A DNA stretch of 64,000 nt from Mucilaginibacter ginsenosidivorax (GTDB lineage Bacteria; Bacteroidota; Bacteroidia; Sphingobacteriales; Sphingobacteriaceae), in contig NZ_CP042437.1 in NCBI RefSeq assembly GCF_007971525.1, positions 62,001 through 126,000 on the forward strand. Direction: 5' to 3'. Below are positions 1-8,224 of this stretch, piece by piece (position 1 is the first letter of the stretch; every line of letters begins with the position of its first letter). The translations under genes and the position numbers were made by a program. The notes under the pieces are model-generated. The model ran no database searches, had not been told where the DNA came from, and was given only the letters and a program-made list of their open reading frames with translations.

Positions 1-409
1 AGCTTTTCACGGCATCTAACACCATGGTAACAAAAACCGGCGGAAAGGCCACTTTGCGATAACTGGCATCTAACTGGTAAATTCGGTACCAGCCGGTTTG
101 CCCCTTACAATTCACAATAAACCGAACGGTAACGGAGCCGGTAACCAGTTTAAATTGGTGCTGATAAACCATTTTGCCAAACAGTTCTTTCTTTAATGCT
201 TTTGCCTCTCCTTGATAAGATGTATTTAAACCGTAGTATTGGTAAATATTGTCCTTATCGCAAAGCTTAAAATCGTACCGGTCTGTTTGTGGATTAAATA
301 TAATATCGCCAACCTGGTTTGGTAAATTAGCGGCGTCCGGCAGTTTATCCTGCGCAAAAATGGCGCAGGTGAAAAGGCTGAGAATTAAGGAACTTATAAT
401 ATATCTCAT
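1..409 (-). CDS. Hypothetical secreted protein, 3' end outside the window
   Basis: This frame opens with ATG at 409 and stays open to the window edge, giving about 136 residues without a stop. Residues 1-20 form a typical Sec signal peptide (hydrophobic stretch ending FAQ), so the protein is probably periplasmic or surface-exposed. The segment around residues 90-125 (VTVRFIVNCKG, then a YRIYQLDASYR strand) faintly recalls the TonB C-terminal fold seen in many Bacteroidota proteins, but I would not assign it. It lies 95 bp beyond the last permease on the same strand, so it could be the tail of that transcription unit or independent. No function is assigned. Confidence 0.65.
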   Translation of the reverse strand, partial: MRYIISSLILSLFTCAIFAQDKLPDAANLPNQVGDIIFNPQTDRYDFKLCDKDNIYQYYGLNTSYQGEAKALKKELFGKMVYQHQFKLVTGSVTVRFIVNCKGQTGWYRIYQLDASYRKVAFPPVFVTMVLDAVKS

Positions 410-504
410 TGGTTTAGGTTAACATCTAAATAAACAGCGCTATCAAACGCAGGGCGCGATAAGTTATTTTAAGTGAAATAACAAATCCCGGAATGCATAT
501 CCTA

Positions 505-2904
505 CTATTCGTTTCGCAAACTATTAACCGGGTTGGCCATAGCCGCTTTAAGCGATTGATAACATACTGTTGCAAAAGCTATCAGAACGGATAAGGCAGC
601 CGCTAATACAAATATCCACCATTGAATATCTATCCGGTAAGCAAAATCCTGGAGGTATTTACTCATGGTTAGCCAGGCTATGGGCAATGCTACTACAATG
701 GCAATAACAACCAGTTTAATAAAATCGGCAGAGAGTAAAGCGGTGATATTGGTTACTGATGCGCCAAGCACTTTACGGATGCCTATTTCTTTGGTGCGCT
801 GCATGGTAAGCAGCGATATTAACCCTAAAAGACCAAGACAGCTGATAAAAATAGCGATAACCGCGCTGGAGGTAATGAGTTTGTTTAGCAAGTCTTCCTT
901 CTGATAAAAATCGTTAATCTGTTCGTCCAGGAAACGGTATTCAAATACATTTTCCGGGAATACCGATTGAAATACTTTTTGAACCTGTGCTAAAGCAGCA
1001 GAGCGGTTTTTCAGCTCGATCCTTACCCCCGCGTACTGATACTGGGTGCGGAAAGTGCTGATATACGACGGTTCTATTGCCTTGTAAAGCGATTTGGCGT
1101 GAAAATCTTTCACAACCCCAACAATGGTACCTGGTTTATCAGTAAGGTCTCCGGCAGTAAATTGGTGGCCAATTATCTTCTGAGGGTCTTTGATGCCCAA
1201 TTGTTTAACCAGTTGTTCATTCACCAGGTACTCTTTGGCCGAATCTGCCTCGGCAATATTTCTGCCTGCTATAATCCGCAAGCCGAATGTTTTGGCATAG
1301 CCTGCATCGCCCATCAAAGTGCGGCCCACAAACTTTTCCCAGTCCCTCCCCTCGTACTTTATCGATCCGCCTTTATCGGCTGTTGAGGATGGTGCCCGGT
1401 AACAAAAAGAAACGGCGCTTATAGCAGGGTTGACCAGTAGCTGGTTACGGAAGAAATCTGTTTTACTTTTGTCAAAATCGGGCAAAGGAAGCATCACTAC
1501 GCCTGTTTTATTAAAACCAAGGTCGGCGGTCTTCAGATAGCGCACCTGCATGGTGATAATGATGGTACCGATGATAAGCACCTGTGCAATTACATTTTGA
1601 ATAACGATGAGGCTTTTACGGCTAAAACCGGCAGCTTGGGAATGCCCGCCAACCTGGTTTTTCAAAGCATTTACGGGCTTAAACCTGCTTAATACCAAAG
1701 CAGGATAAAACCCTGCGGCCATGGTAATTATCAGCATGGATAGGGCAACAAAAACAAACAGCGTTTTATCCTGCGTAAAATTAAATGTAAGCGTTGTTTG
1801 CAGCCAGGAATTTAAAACCGGCAAAAACATCCAAACTGATAATACGGCTATCAGCCCGGCGGCCAAAACTATTAATGCCGTTTCTGTAATAAACTGGATA
1901 AATATGGCTGCGGGGGTACTGCCTAAAACTTTACGGGTACCAATTTCTTTGGCACGTTTAAAGCTCTGGGCGGTTGCCATATTTACAAAGTTTACGCAGG
2001 CTATAACAATAAGCAATAAACCCACAATGGCCAGCGTGGTTAACAACGATTTTTGTATTACACCACTATACCGGCCATCAAAATGCACCTCGTTTATGGG
2101 CTGCAAAAAGTATTTGAACGATTTTGCCGCTTCCTTATCCATCAGTTTAGTTATGGTAGCCTCTACCTTCCGGGGAGATAGATTTGGCGGCAATTGCAGA
2201 AATATAACATTCCGCGAATCTTCCCAATACCAGCTTTCCTGGAAATCTTTTTGAACATCCGGATAAAGTGTTTTAAGGGCAGTTAGCGATAAAAACATAT
2301 CGCACTTAAAATCGGTGTTATCCACATTATCGGCCAGTACCCCGGTCACCTTAAAATTATGTTTGCTATCCAGGCGGATAACCCGGCCGACAGCATCGTC
2401 GGTACCGAAATATTTTAGCGCCAATTTTTGAGTGATAACTGCATTATCCGGGTCATTAAAGGCAGTTTCGGCACTACCGGCGAGCCAGGTATAATCAAGC
2501 ATGTTAAACCAGTGCTTATCGGTAAGACCAACAGTTTCTTTTTCATAAAACAGCTTCTTCCCCGCCCTATCACTTTGCGGAACCGATATGGTGAAAGAAC
2601 GCTTTTGAACCAAAATGGCCGCGTCTTTTATCTGCGGCAATGCTGTTTTAACAGCGCGGGCCAACACCATTGGCGCTCCTTTTTCATATAGCGTGGTACC
2701 ATCCTCAAGGTGCAGCTGTTCAACTATTTTATATAACGACTTTTTGTTGTGATGATAGGCATCAAAACTTAGATGATAGCTAATAAACTGAAACAATATA
2801 ATACTGCAGGCTATCCCCATGGATAGGCCGAATACATTAATAAGTGTATAAAATTTGTGCTTCCACAAATTACGCCAGGCTATTTTGAAGTAGTTTCTAA
2901 TCAT
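505..2904 (-). CDS. ABC transporter permease, MacB/FtsX family (P8 of the array)
   Basis: 799 residues. One helix at about 20-43, a periplasmic MacB_PCD-like domain to about 280, and three helices at 287-309, 340-365 and 381-405; the plan then repeats with a helix at 430-452, a second periplasmic domain and three C-terminal helices. One chain therefore carries two FtsX-like halves. The cytoplasmic motif KEIGTRKVLGS (319-329) recurs as KEIGIRKVLGAS at about 705, as expected for the surface that contacts the ATPase. The C terminus is NPVNSLRNE, shared with variation by all eight paralogues. Such proteins usually act as mechanotransmission pumps with a MacA-like adaptor; the substrate is unknown. 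It is the most divergent copy and the last permease in the array. Confidence 0.93.
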   Translation of the reverse strand: MIRNYFKIAWRNLWKHKFYTLINVFGLSMGIACSIILFQFISYHLSFDAYHHNKKSLYKIVEQLHLEDGTTLYEKGAPMVLARAVKTALPQIKDAAILVQKRSFTISVPQSDRAGKKLFYEKETVGLTDKHWFNMLDYTWLAGSAETAFNDPDNAVITQKLALKYFGTDDAVGRVIRLDSKHNFKVTGVLADNVDNTDFKCDMFLSLTALKTLYPDVQKDFQESWYWEDSRNVIFLQLPPNLSPRKVEATITKLMDKEAAKSFKYFLQPINEVHFDGRYSGVIQKSLLTTLAIVGLLLIVIACVNFVNMATAQSFKRAKEIGTRKVLGSTPAAIFIQFITETALIVLAAGLIAVLSVWMFLPVLNSWLQTTLTFNFTQDKTLFVFVALSMLIITMAAGFYPALVLSRFKPVNALKNQVGGHSQAAGFSRKSLIVIQNVIAQVLIIGTIIITMQVRYLKTADLGFNKTGVVMLPLPDFDKSKTDFFRNQLLVNPAISAVSFCYRAPSSTADKGGSIKYEGRDWEKFVGRTLMGDAGYAKTFGLRIIAGRNIAEADSAKEYLVNEQLVKQLGIKDPQKIIGHQFTAGDLTDKPGTIVGVVKDFHAKSLYKAIEPSYISTFRTQYQYAGVRIELKNRSAALAQVQKVFQSVFPENVFEYRFLDEQINDFYQKEDLLNKLITSSAVIAIFISCLGLLGLISLLTMQRTKEIGIRKVLGASVTNITALLSADFIKLVVIAIVVALPIAWLTMSKYLQDFAYRIDIQWWIFVLAAALSVLIAFATVCYQSLKAAMANPVNSLRNE

Positions 2905-2910
2905 CGTTTT

Positions 2911-3089
2911 AGTTGATTGGTTCGCTGGTTCATTAGTTCATTGGTTCATTGGTTCATTGGTTCATTGGAACGCGGGCATAGTGGACAAATCGCTTTTGGC
3001 TGAATACTTCGCTCTTGGTAATCCTCACCAGAAAAGACCAATGAACTAATGAACAAGTGAACTAATGAACGATTCAACCAATGAACCAA
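2911..3089. repeat. Octamer-word inverted repeat (GGTTCATT arms)
   Basis: The left arm (2917-2968) is a run of 8-bp units GGTTCATT/AGTTCATT. The right arm (3037-3088) is the reverse-complementary AATGAACY series. About 70 bp of unrelated sequence lies between, so the whole could fold into one long imperfect hairpin. It fills the gap between two permease genes: the right arm touches the stop codon at 3090-3092 and the left arm begins 7 bp from the start codon at 2904. Positions 2943-2986 match 13434-13477 with one mismatch over 44 bp. Confidence 0.85.
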
Positions 3090-5552
3090 CTATTCGCTAC
3101 GCAAACTATTCACAGGATTAGCAACCGCGGCTTTCACCGTTTGGAAACTTAGTGTAAACAGTGCAGCCAGTAGCATGCCTGCACCGCTTGCTACAAATAT
3201 CCACCAACTAATGCTGGTGCGGTCGGCAAAGCTCTCCATCCATTTGTTCATGGCGTACCAGGCTAATGGTGTAACCAGTACAAAGGCAAGTAAAATAAGC
3301 AATATTAACTCGGTTGATAGCAGGGTAACAATCTGCGCAACCGATGCGCCAAGCACCTTACGCACACCAATTTCTTTTGTGCGTAAATTGGTGGTGTACA
3401 TAGCCAGGCCTAATAAACCTAAACAACTGATAAATATAGATAGGCCCGTTGCCCAGGTAAGCAAAGTAGATGTATGCTGCTCCGATTCATAAAATTTTTC
3501 GATGTTTTTATCGTAAAAACTGTAATCAAAATCATCATCGGGGTATAGTTCCTTCCAGGTTTTTCCCATATCGTTTATCGCCTTTTTCCATTCACCGCCA
3601 TTGGTGGTTTGCGGTTTTAGGGCTATATGAAAAGTGCGGGTACCCCATTTATTAGTAGGTATTAAAATGACCAATGGCTGAATGGCCGAATGCAGCGACT
3701 TTTGATAAAAATCTGCTGTTACTCCCACAATCTCATTTTTATGATTATCAAAGTCAAGAATTTTACCAACAGCATCGGCCGGGTTCTTAAAGCCTAATAT
3801 TTTGGCATAGGTTTTATTAATGATAAAAGCTTTTCCCGAATCACTCTGGTGGATGTTACGACCAGCAAGGAGTTTTATTTTATATACTTTTATATAATTT
3901 TCATCGCCATATTTTTGCTGCACATCGGTCTTAATCTCTTTTTTACCATCCTTATAGGTCATCTCGGTGCTGTTGGTATTGCCGGACGACGGAGGGGCAC
4001 CGCCAATACTCATTAACTCAATTTGGGGCATAGCAGCAAGTTTGTTTTTAAACACCTGTTTTGTCCCCGGGTTCATGTTTTTATATGGGATGGTTATATT
4101 AATAATAGCATCCTTTTTAAAACCCAGATCTTTGTGCAGGGCGTAATAAATTTGTTTGCTTACCAATAGCGTAGCCATAATAAAAAACTGTGCTATAATA
4201 AACTGTACGGTAGTTAGTGATTTACGCAGAAACGCGTTACGTGTTTTATTTGTGCCGGAGTGCGCCTGGTTTTTAAACACATCAACCGGCTTATAGCCCG
4301 ATAGCACCAGCGCAGGGTAAAAGCCGGATAATATGCTTACAATAACAATTAATGCAAGCATAAACAGCAGGATATTGCCATGATGCAGGTAATCAACCGT
4401 GATACCTTTGGGGGTAAAATCGGCAAACAGTTTAAGGATGGATGGCGCTGCCACCAACGCTATAATTACCGCAAAAATGGTTACCAGGAAGGTTTCGCTT
4501 AAAAATTGGGTTATCAATTGGCGGCGTGTACTTCCCATGGTTTTACGGATGCCTATTTCTTTGGCGCGTTGCGAAGCCTGGGCCGTTGTAAGGTTTACAA
4601 AGTTGATGCAACCTAACAGCAACAAAAATGCGGCTATTACCAGTAAGCCGTACAAGGTTGTTTTACTGGCTGTGTGCCCGCCATCAAAATTGTTGTATTC
4701 CTTGTTAAAGTGCAGATCGCTTAACGGCTGCAAATGAAAAACCTGGGTGTTGCCGGCGTCTTCCTTTTTAGGCGGATTATGTTTTTTCAACAACACATTC
4801 AGTTGCTTTTCAACATTAGCTGCCGATGCATTATCTGCAAGTTTAACGAACAACACCGATGCCGACGTGGTACTCCCCCATTCTGTTAACTGAAGATTAT
4901 CTTTAAGGGCAGGATTGGCCAGGCCTGTACTATACGATATAAAATCGTGAAAATTAAAATCGGTGTTTTCCTGAGGCGTTTGTATAATACCGGTAACGGT
5001 AGTCTTGATAGTATCATAGGTTACCGTTTTGCCCAGCATCTGGCTATAGGATAGTTTAGGAAAATATATCTTAGCCTGATCTGACGTAAGCACCACCTGG
5101 TAAGGTTCGTTCAGCGCCGTTTTGGCCGAGCCCGCAAGCCAATTGTAATCGAGCAGCGTAAAATACCTGCCATCGGCCAGTACAATATTATCATGATCTT
5201 TAAACCTTGTGGGTACATTGGTATTATTGGCAATAAATACATTCATGCCGCCATTGGTAAAAAACGGCACCACATCTTTTACGCCCGTTACTTCGGCTTT
5301 TACGGCGCCCGCCAATGGGCCGGTAACGCCACCATTATAGCCCACATTGCCCGAAAACGAATACTCGGTAACCACGCGGTAAATCTTATCGCTATCCCTA
5401 TGGTTTTTATCAAACGTAAAATCATAATTTACAATAACGTAAATTACCAAAGCGGCACTAATGCCGATAGACAAACCTACAATGTTGATCATTGTAAACA
5501 ACTTGTGCCGTCCGAAATTACGGAACGCGATCTTGAAGTAATTTTTTATCAT
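3090..5552 (-). CDS. ABC transporter permease, MacB/FtsX family (P7 of the array)
   Basis: 820 residues with the duplicated layout of one helix, a periplasmic domain and three helices, twice over. The first cytoplasmic motif reads KEIGIRKTMGS and the second, about 95 residues from the end, KEIGVRKVLGAS; the C terminus is NPVNSLRSE. Its closest relative here is the next gene upstream (5655-8123): both open with a helix of the type GLSIGISAALVIY and share long runs of protein and DNA identity (for example 3235-3320 against 5801-5886). A recent tandem duplication is likely. No ATPase domain is present, so it must borrow the ATPase at 21377-22054 or one encoded elsewhere. Confidence 0.93.
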   Translation of the reverse strand: MIKNYFKIAFRNFGRHKLFTMINIVGLSIGISAALVIYVIVNYDFTFDKNHRDSDKIYRVVTEYSFSGNVGYNGGVTGPLAGAVKAEVTGVKDVVPFFTNGGMNVFIANNTNVPTRFKDHDNIVLADGRYFTLLDYNWLAGSAKTALNEPYQVVLTSDQAKIYFPKLSYSQMLGKTVTYDTIKTTVTGIIQTPQENTDFNFHDFISYSTGLANPALKDNLQLTEWGSTTSASVLFVKLADNASAANVEKQLNVLLKKHNPPKKEDAGNTQVFHLQPLSDLHFNKEYNNFDGGHTASKTTLYGLLVIAAFLLLLGCINFVNLTTAQASQRAKEIGIRKTMGSTRRQLITQFLSETFLVTIFAVIIALVAAPSILKLFADFTPKGITVDYLHHGNILLFMLALIVIVSILSGFYPALVLSGYKPVDVFKNQAHSGTNKTRNAFLRKSLTTVQFIIAQFFIMATLLVSKQIYYALHKDLGFKKDAIINITIPYKNMNPGTKQVFKNKLAAMPQIELMSIGGAPPSSGNTNSTEMTYKDGKKEIKTDVQQKYGDENYIKVYKIKLLAGRNIHQSDSGKAFIINKTYAKILGFKNPADAVGKILDFDNHKNEIVGVTADFYQKSLHSAIQPLVILIPTNKWGTRTFHIALKPQTTNGGEWKKAINDMGKTWKELYPDDDFDYSFYDKNIEKFYESEQHTSTLLTWATGLSIFISCLGLLGLAMYTTNLRTKEIGVRKVLGASVAQIVTLLSTELILLILLAFVLVTPLAWYAMNKWMESFADRTSISWWIFVASGAGMLLAALFTLSFQTVKAAVANPVNSLRSE

Positions 5553-5657
5553 TTTATTGGTTCATTAGTTCACTTGTTCATTAGTTCATTGGTGTCGCTT
5601 GTATAATCACCGGGCTTGCTTACTGCCTACTGCTAACTGCCCACTGCCAGCTGCCTA
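5553..5657. repeat. Octamer arm plus heptamer array reaching a stop codon
   Basis: Next to the start codon at 5552 is an arm of GTTCATT-type octamers (5556-5592). After about 30 bp follow five heptamers in perfect register at 5623-5657: CTGCCTA, CTGCTAA, CTGCCCA, CTGCCAG, CTGCCTA. The last heptamer supplies the stop codon of the P6 permease (CTA, 5655-5657). No reverse-complementary partner of the octamer arm is present here. Confidence 0.75.
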
Positions 5658-8123
5658 CTCACTTCTAAGGCTCCTGGTCGGATTTGCCATCGCGGCTTTT
5701 ATGGTTTGGAAGCTTGATGTTATCAGGGCGGTTAACAACATCCCTCCGCCACTTAGTACAAAAATCCACCAGCTGATGCTGGTACGGTCGGCAAAGCTTT
5801 GCATCCATTTGTTCATGGCGTACCAGGCTAATGGCGTAACCAGCGCAAATGCCAGCAAAATAAGTAATATTAACTCGGTTGATAACAGCGCAACTATCTG
5901 CGATACGGTGGCGCCAAGAACTTTACGTACCCCTATCTCTTTAGTACGCTGGTTGGTGTTATAAATGGCCAGGCCTAATAAACCAAGGCAACTTATAAAT
6001 ACTGATAAACCAGTAGCCCAAGTTAACAAAGTTGAGGTATGTTGCTCGGCATCGTAAAACCTGGCTATATTTTCATCAAAAAAGTGGTATTCAAAATCAT
6101 CTTCGGGGTAAATTTCCTTCCATGATGTTTCCATGGCAACAATGGCCTTTTTCCAGTCATCGCCGCCTGCCGATTGTGGCTTTAGCGCGATGTGGAAAGT
6201 GCCGTTATTGTAGTGGTTAAGCTCGGTTAAAATCGCTATTGGTTTAATAGGCGCATGTAATGATTCGGCATGAAAATCGGCCACTACGCCTATGATCTGC
6301 ATTTTAACATCTCCGTTAAAATTGTCGATGTATTTACCAACCGCGTCGGCTGGGTTTTTAAAGCCAATGGCATGTGCGTAGGTTTCATTTATCAAAAATG
6401 CTTTTGAGGTATCGCCCGGTAGTAAATTGCGCCCCGCCAGTAGTTTTATGTGGTATACTTTGATGTAATTCTCGTCGCCATACTTTTCATTAAGTTCCAT
6501 CTTTATCTCTTTCTTACCATCGCGGAAAGTAGCTTCGGTTGAGTTACCATTATCTGAGGATGGCGCATCTTTACCCAGGCTTACCAATTGCACCTGGGGC
6601 AGCGCGATAATCTTATTTAAAAAAACCTGGTTTCGGCTTTCTGTGCGGTTTTTCCATGGCGAATTGATGACCAAAATAGCATCCTTTTTAAGCCCCAGGT
6701 CTTTATGCAAGGCATAATATATTTGCTTGCTAACCAATACGGTAGCCATAATAAAAAATTGGGCTATTACAAATTGCGTTACCGTGAGCGATTTACGCAA
6801 CCAGGCATTCCGTGTTTTACTACTGTTTGACGATGCCTGGTTTTTAAGTACCAACACCGGTTTATAACCCGATAGTAAAACTGCCGGATAAAATCCCGAT
6901 AACAAACTCACTATAAATGTGAGCGCCAGGAGAAATACAATAAGATTGGGCTGATTTAAAAGATCTAACGTGATCCCCTCCGGAATAAAATCTTTAAACA
7001 GGTTAAGGATCACGGGCGCAATTAAAACCGAGATAACAACCGCGATAAGGGTGATAAAAAATGTCTCACTTAAAAACTGGATAATGAGTTGCAGGCGACT
7101 GCTGCCCATTGTTTTGCGGATACCTATCTCTTTTGCCCTTTGAGCTGCCTGTGCGGTTGTTAAGTTAACAAAGTTGATGCAACCCAACAGCAGTAAAAAC
7201 GTAGCTATTGCCAGCAAGCCATACAATGTTGTTTTGTTTGCGGTACGCCCGCCATAAAAAGTACCGTATAGCTCATTAAAATGCACATCGCTTAGTGGCT
7301 GTAAAGCAAAACTGCGGGTGTTGCCTTTATTGGATGGCGCTGGCGGGTTATGCTTTTTCAGGATTTCATTCAGTTGCCCGGTTATTTGAGCAACTGTAGC
7401 CTGGGGGGATAATTTAATAAAAAGTTGTGATGCAGGTGTGGTACCACCCCAATGTTTAGGCCTTAATTCGTCTTGTAAAGCTTTGTTGTTAGTTGCTGTA
7501 GAGTAAGATATAAAAGCCTGCGATTTAAAATCGGTATTGCCTTTTACCGGCTCTATGATACCGGTAACCACAGTGTTTACAGTATCATAGGTTATAACCC
7601 TGCCCATCATTTGGTTATATGACAGTTTTGGGAAATATTTTTCGGCCTGATCGGTAGTCAGCACTACCTGGTTGGGGCCGTTGAAAGCGGTTTTAGCTTT
7701 GCCGGCACGCCAGGTATAGTTAAAAAGCTCAAAGTAGCGCTCATCGGCCAATACCACGTTATCCTGCAGTTTAAATTTAACAGGCACCCCGGAGTTACCC
7801 GGGACAAATACATTTGGCTGATACAAAGCAAAGAACGGGGCTGCTACGTCAATACCGCTAACCTGCGTACGCACGGCCTCGGGCAAAGGACCACAAACAC
7901 CGCGGTTATAGGCCGGTTCGCCGGCATAGGTATAATTGGAAACTACCCTGTATATCCGCTCGCTATCACGAACCGATTGATCAAAAGTAAAATCAAAATG
8001 AACTATCAAGTAAATAACCAATGCCGAACTAATCCCAATAGACAAGCCGATTACATTGATAAACGTAAAAAACTTGTGCCGCCAAAAGTTACGGAGTGCT
8101 ATTTTTAAATAGTTTTTAATCAT
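5655..8123 (-). CDS. ABC transporter permease, MacB/FtsX family (P6 of the array)
   Basis: 822 residues, same duplicated MacB_PCD/FtsX plan. The first motif is KEIGIRKTMGSS and the second KEIGVRKVLGAT; the C terminus is NPTRSLRSE, where the usual Val/Ile after Pro is replaced by Thr-Arg. It is the sister copy of the gene at 3090-5552: the membrane segments are nearly superimposable and most differences fall in the periplasmic domains, as expected if substrate or partner choice lies there. It sits 91 bp downstream of the P5 gene on the same strand and its stop codon lies inside a heptamer array. Confidence 0.93.
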   Translation of the reverse strand: MIKNYLKIALRNFWRHKFFTFINVIGLSIGISSALVIYLIVHFDFTFDQSVRDSERIYRVVSNYTYAGEPAYNRGVCGPLPEAVRTQVSGIDVAAPFFALYQPNVFVPGNSGVPVKFKLQDNVVLADERYFELFNYTWRAGKAKTAFNGPNQVVLTTDQAEKYFPKLSYNQMMGRVITYDTVNTVVTGIIEPVKGNTDFKSQAFISYSTATNNKALQDELRPKHWGGTTPASQLFIKLSPQATVAQITGQLNEILKKHNPPAPSNKGNTRSFALQPLSDVHFNELYGTFYGGRTANKTTLYGLLAIATFLLLLGCINFVNLTTAQAAQRAKEIGIRKTMGSSRLQLIIQFLSETFFITLIAVVISVLIAPVILNLFKDFIPEGITLDLLNQPNLIVFLLALTFIVSLLSGFYPAVLLSGYKPVLVLKNQASSNSSKTRNAWLRKSLTVTQFVIAQFFIMATVLVSKQIYYALHKDLGLKKDAILVINSPWKNRTESRNQVFLNKIIALPQVQLVSLGKDAPSSDNGNSTEATFRDGKKEIKMELNEKYGDENYIKVYHIKLLAGRNLLPGDTSKAFLINETYAHAIGFKNPADAVGKYIDNFNGDVKMQIIGVVADFHAESLHAPIKPIAILTELNHYNNGTFHIALKPQSAGGDDWKKAIVAMETSWKEIYPEDDFEYHFFDENIARFYDAEQHTSTLLTWATGLSVFISCLGLLGLAIYNTNQRTKEIGVRKVLGATVSQIVALLSTELILLILLAFALVTPLAWYAMNKWMQSFADRTSISWWIFVLSGGGMLLTALITSSFQTIKAAMANPTRSLRSE

Positions 8124-8224
8124 CTTGTTGGTTCATTAGTTCATTGGCACCTATCGCTTTATGACTTCTTAGTGTGTTTTCGCTGCCAACTGTAAACTCA
8201 CAACTGCCCACTCACTACTCACTA
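8124..8224. repeat. Octamer arm plus heptamer array entering the coding region
   Basis: A short GTTCATT arm (8127-8147) lies against the start codon at 8123. Then six heptamers in register occupy 8183-8224: CTGCCAA, CTGTAAA, CTCACAA, CTGCCCA, CTCACTA, CTCACTA. The fifth contains the stop codon of the P5 permease (8215-8217) and the sixth encodes part of its final Ser-Glu. The words resemble those at 5623-5657 and 10777-10860. Confidence 0.7.

Noticed and set aside
1721..2254. Long open frames on the plus strand within the permease genes
   Set aside because: They mirror the minus-strand coding frames, have no recognisable domains, and overlap complete, conserved permeases.
8145..8165. TGGCAC sequence as a sigma54 promoter
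   Set aside because: The matching TTGC is missing at the required spacing and it lies in a repeat; no plus-strand gene follows.
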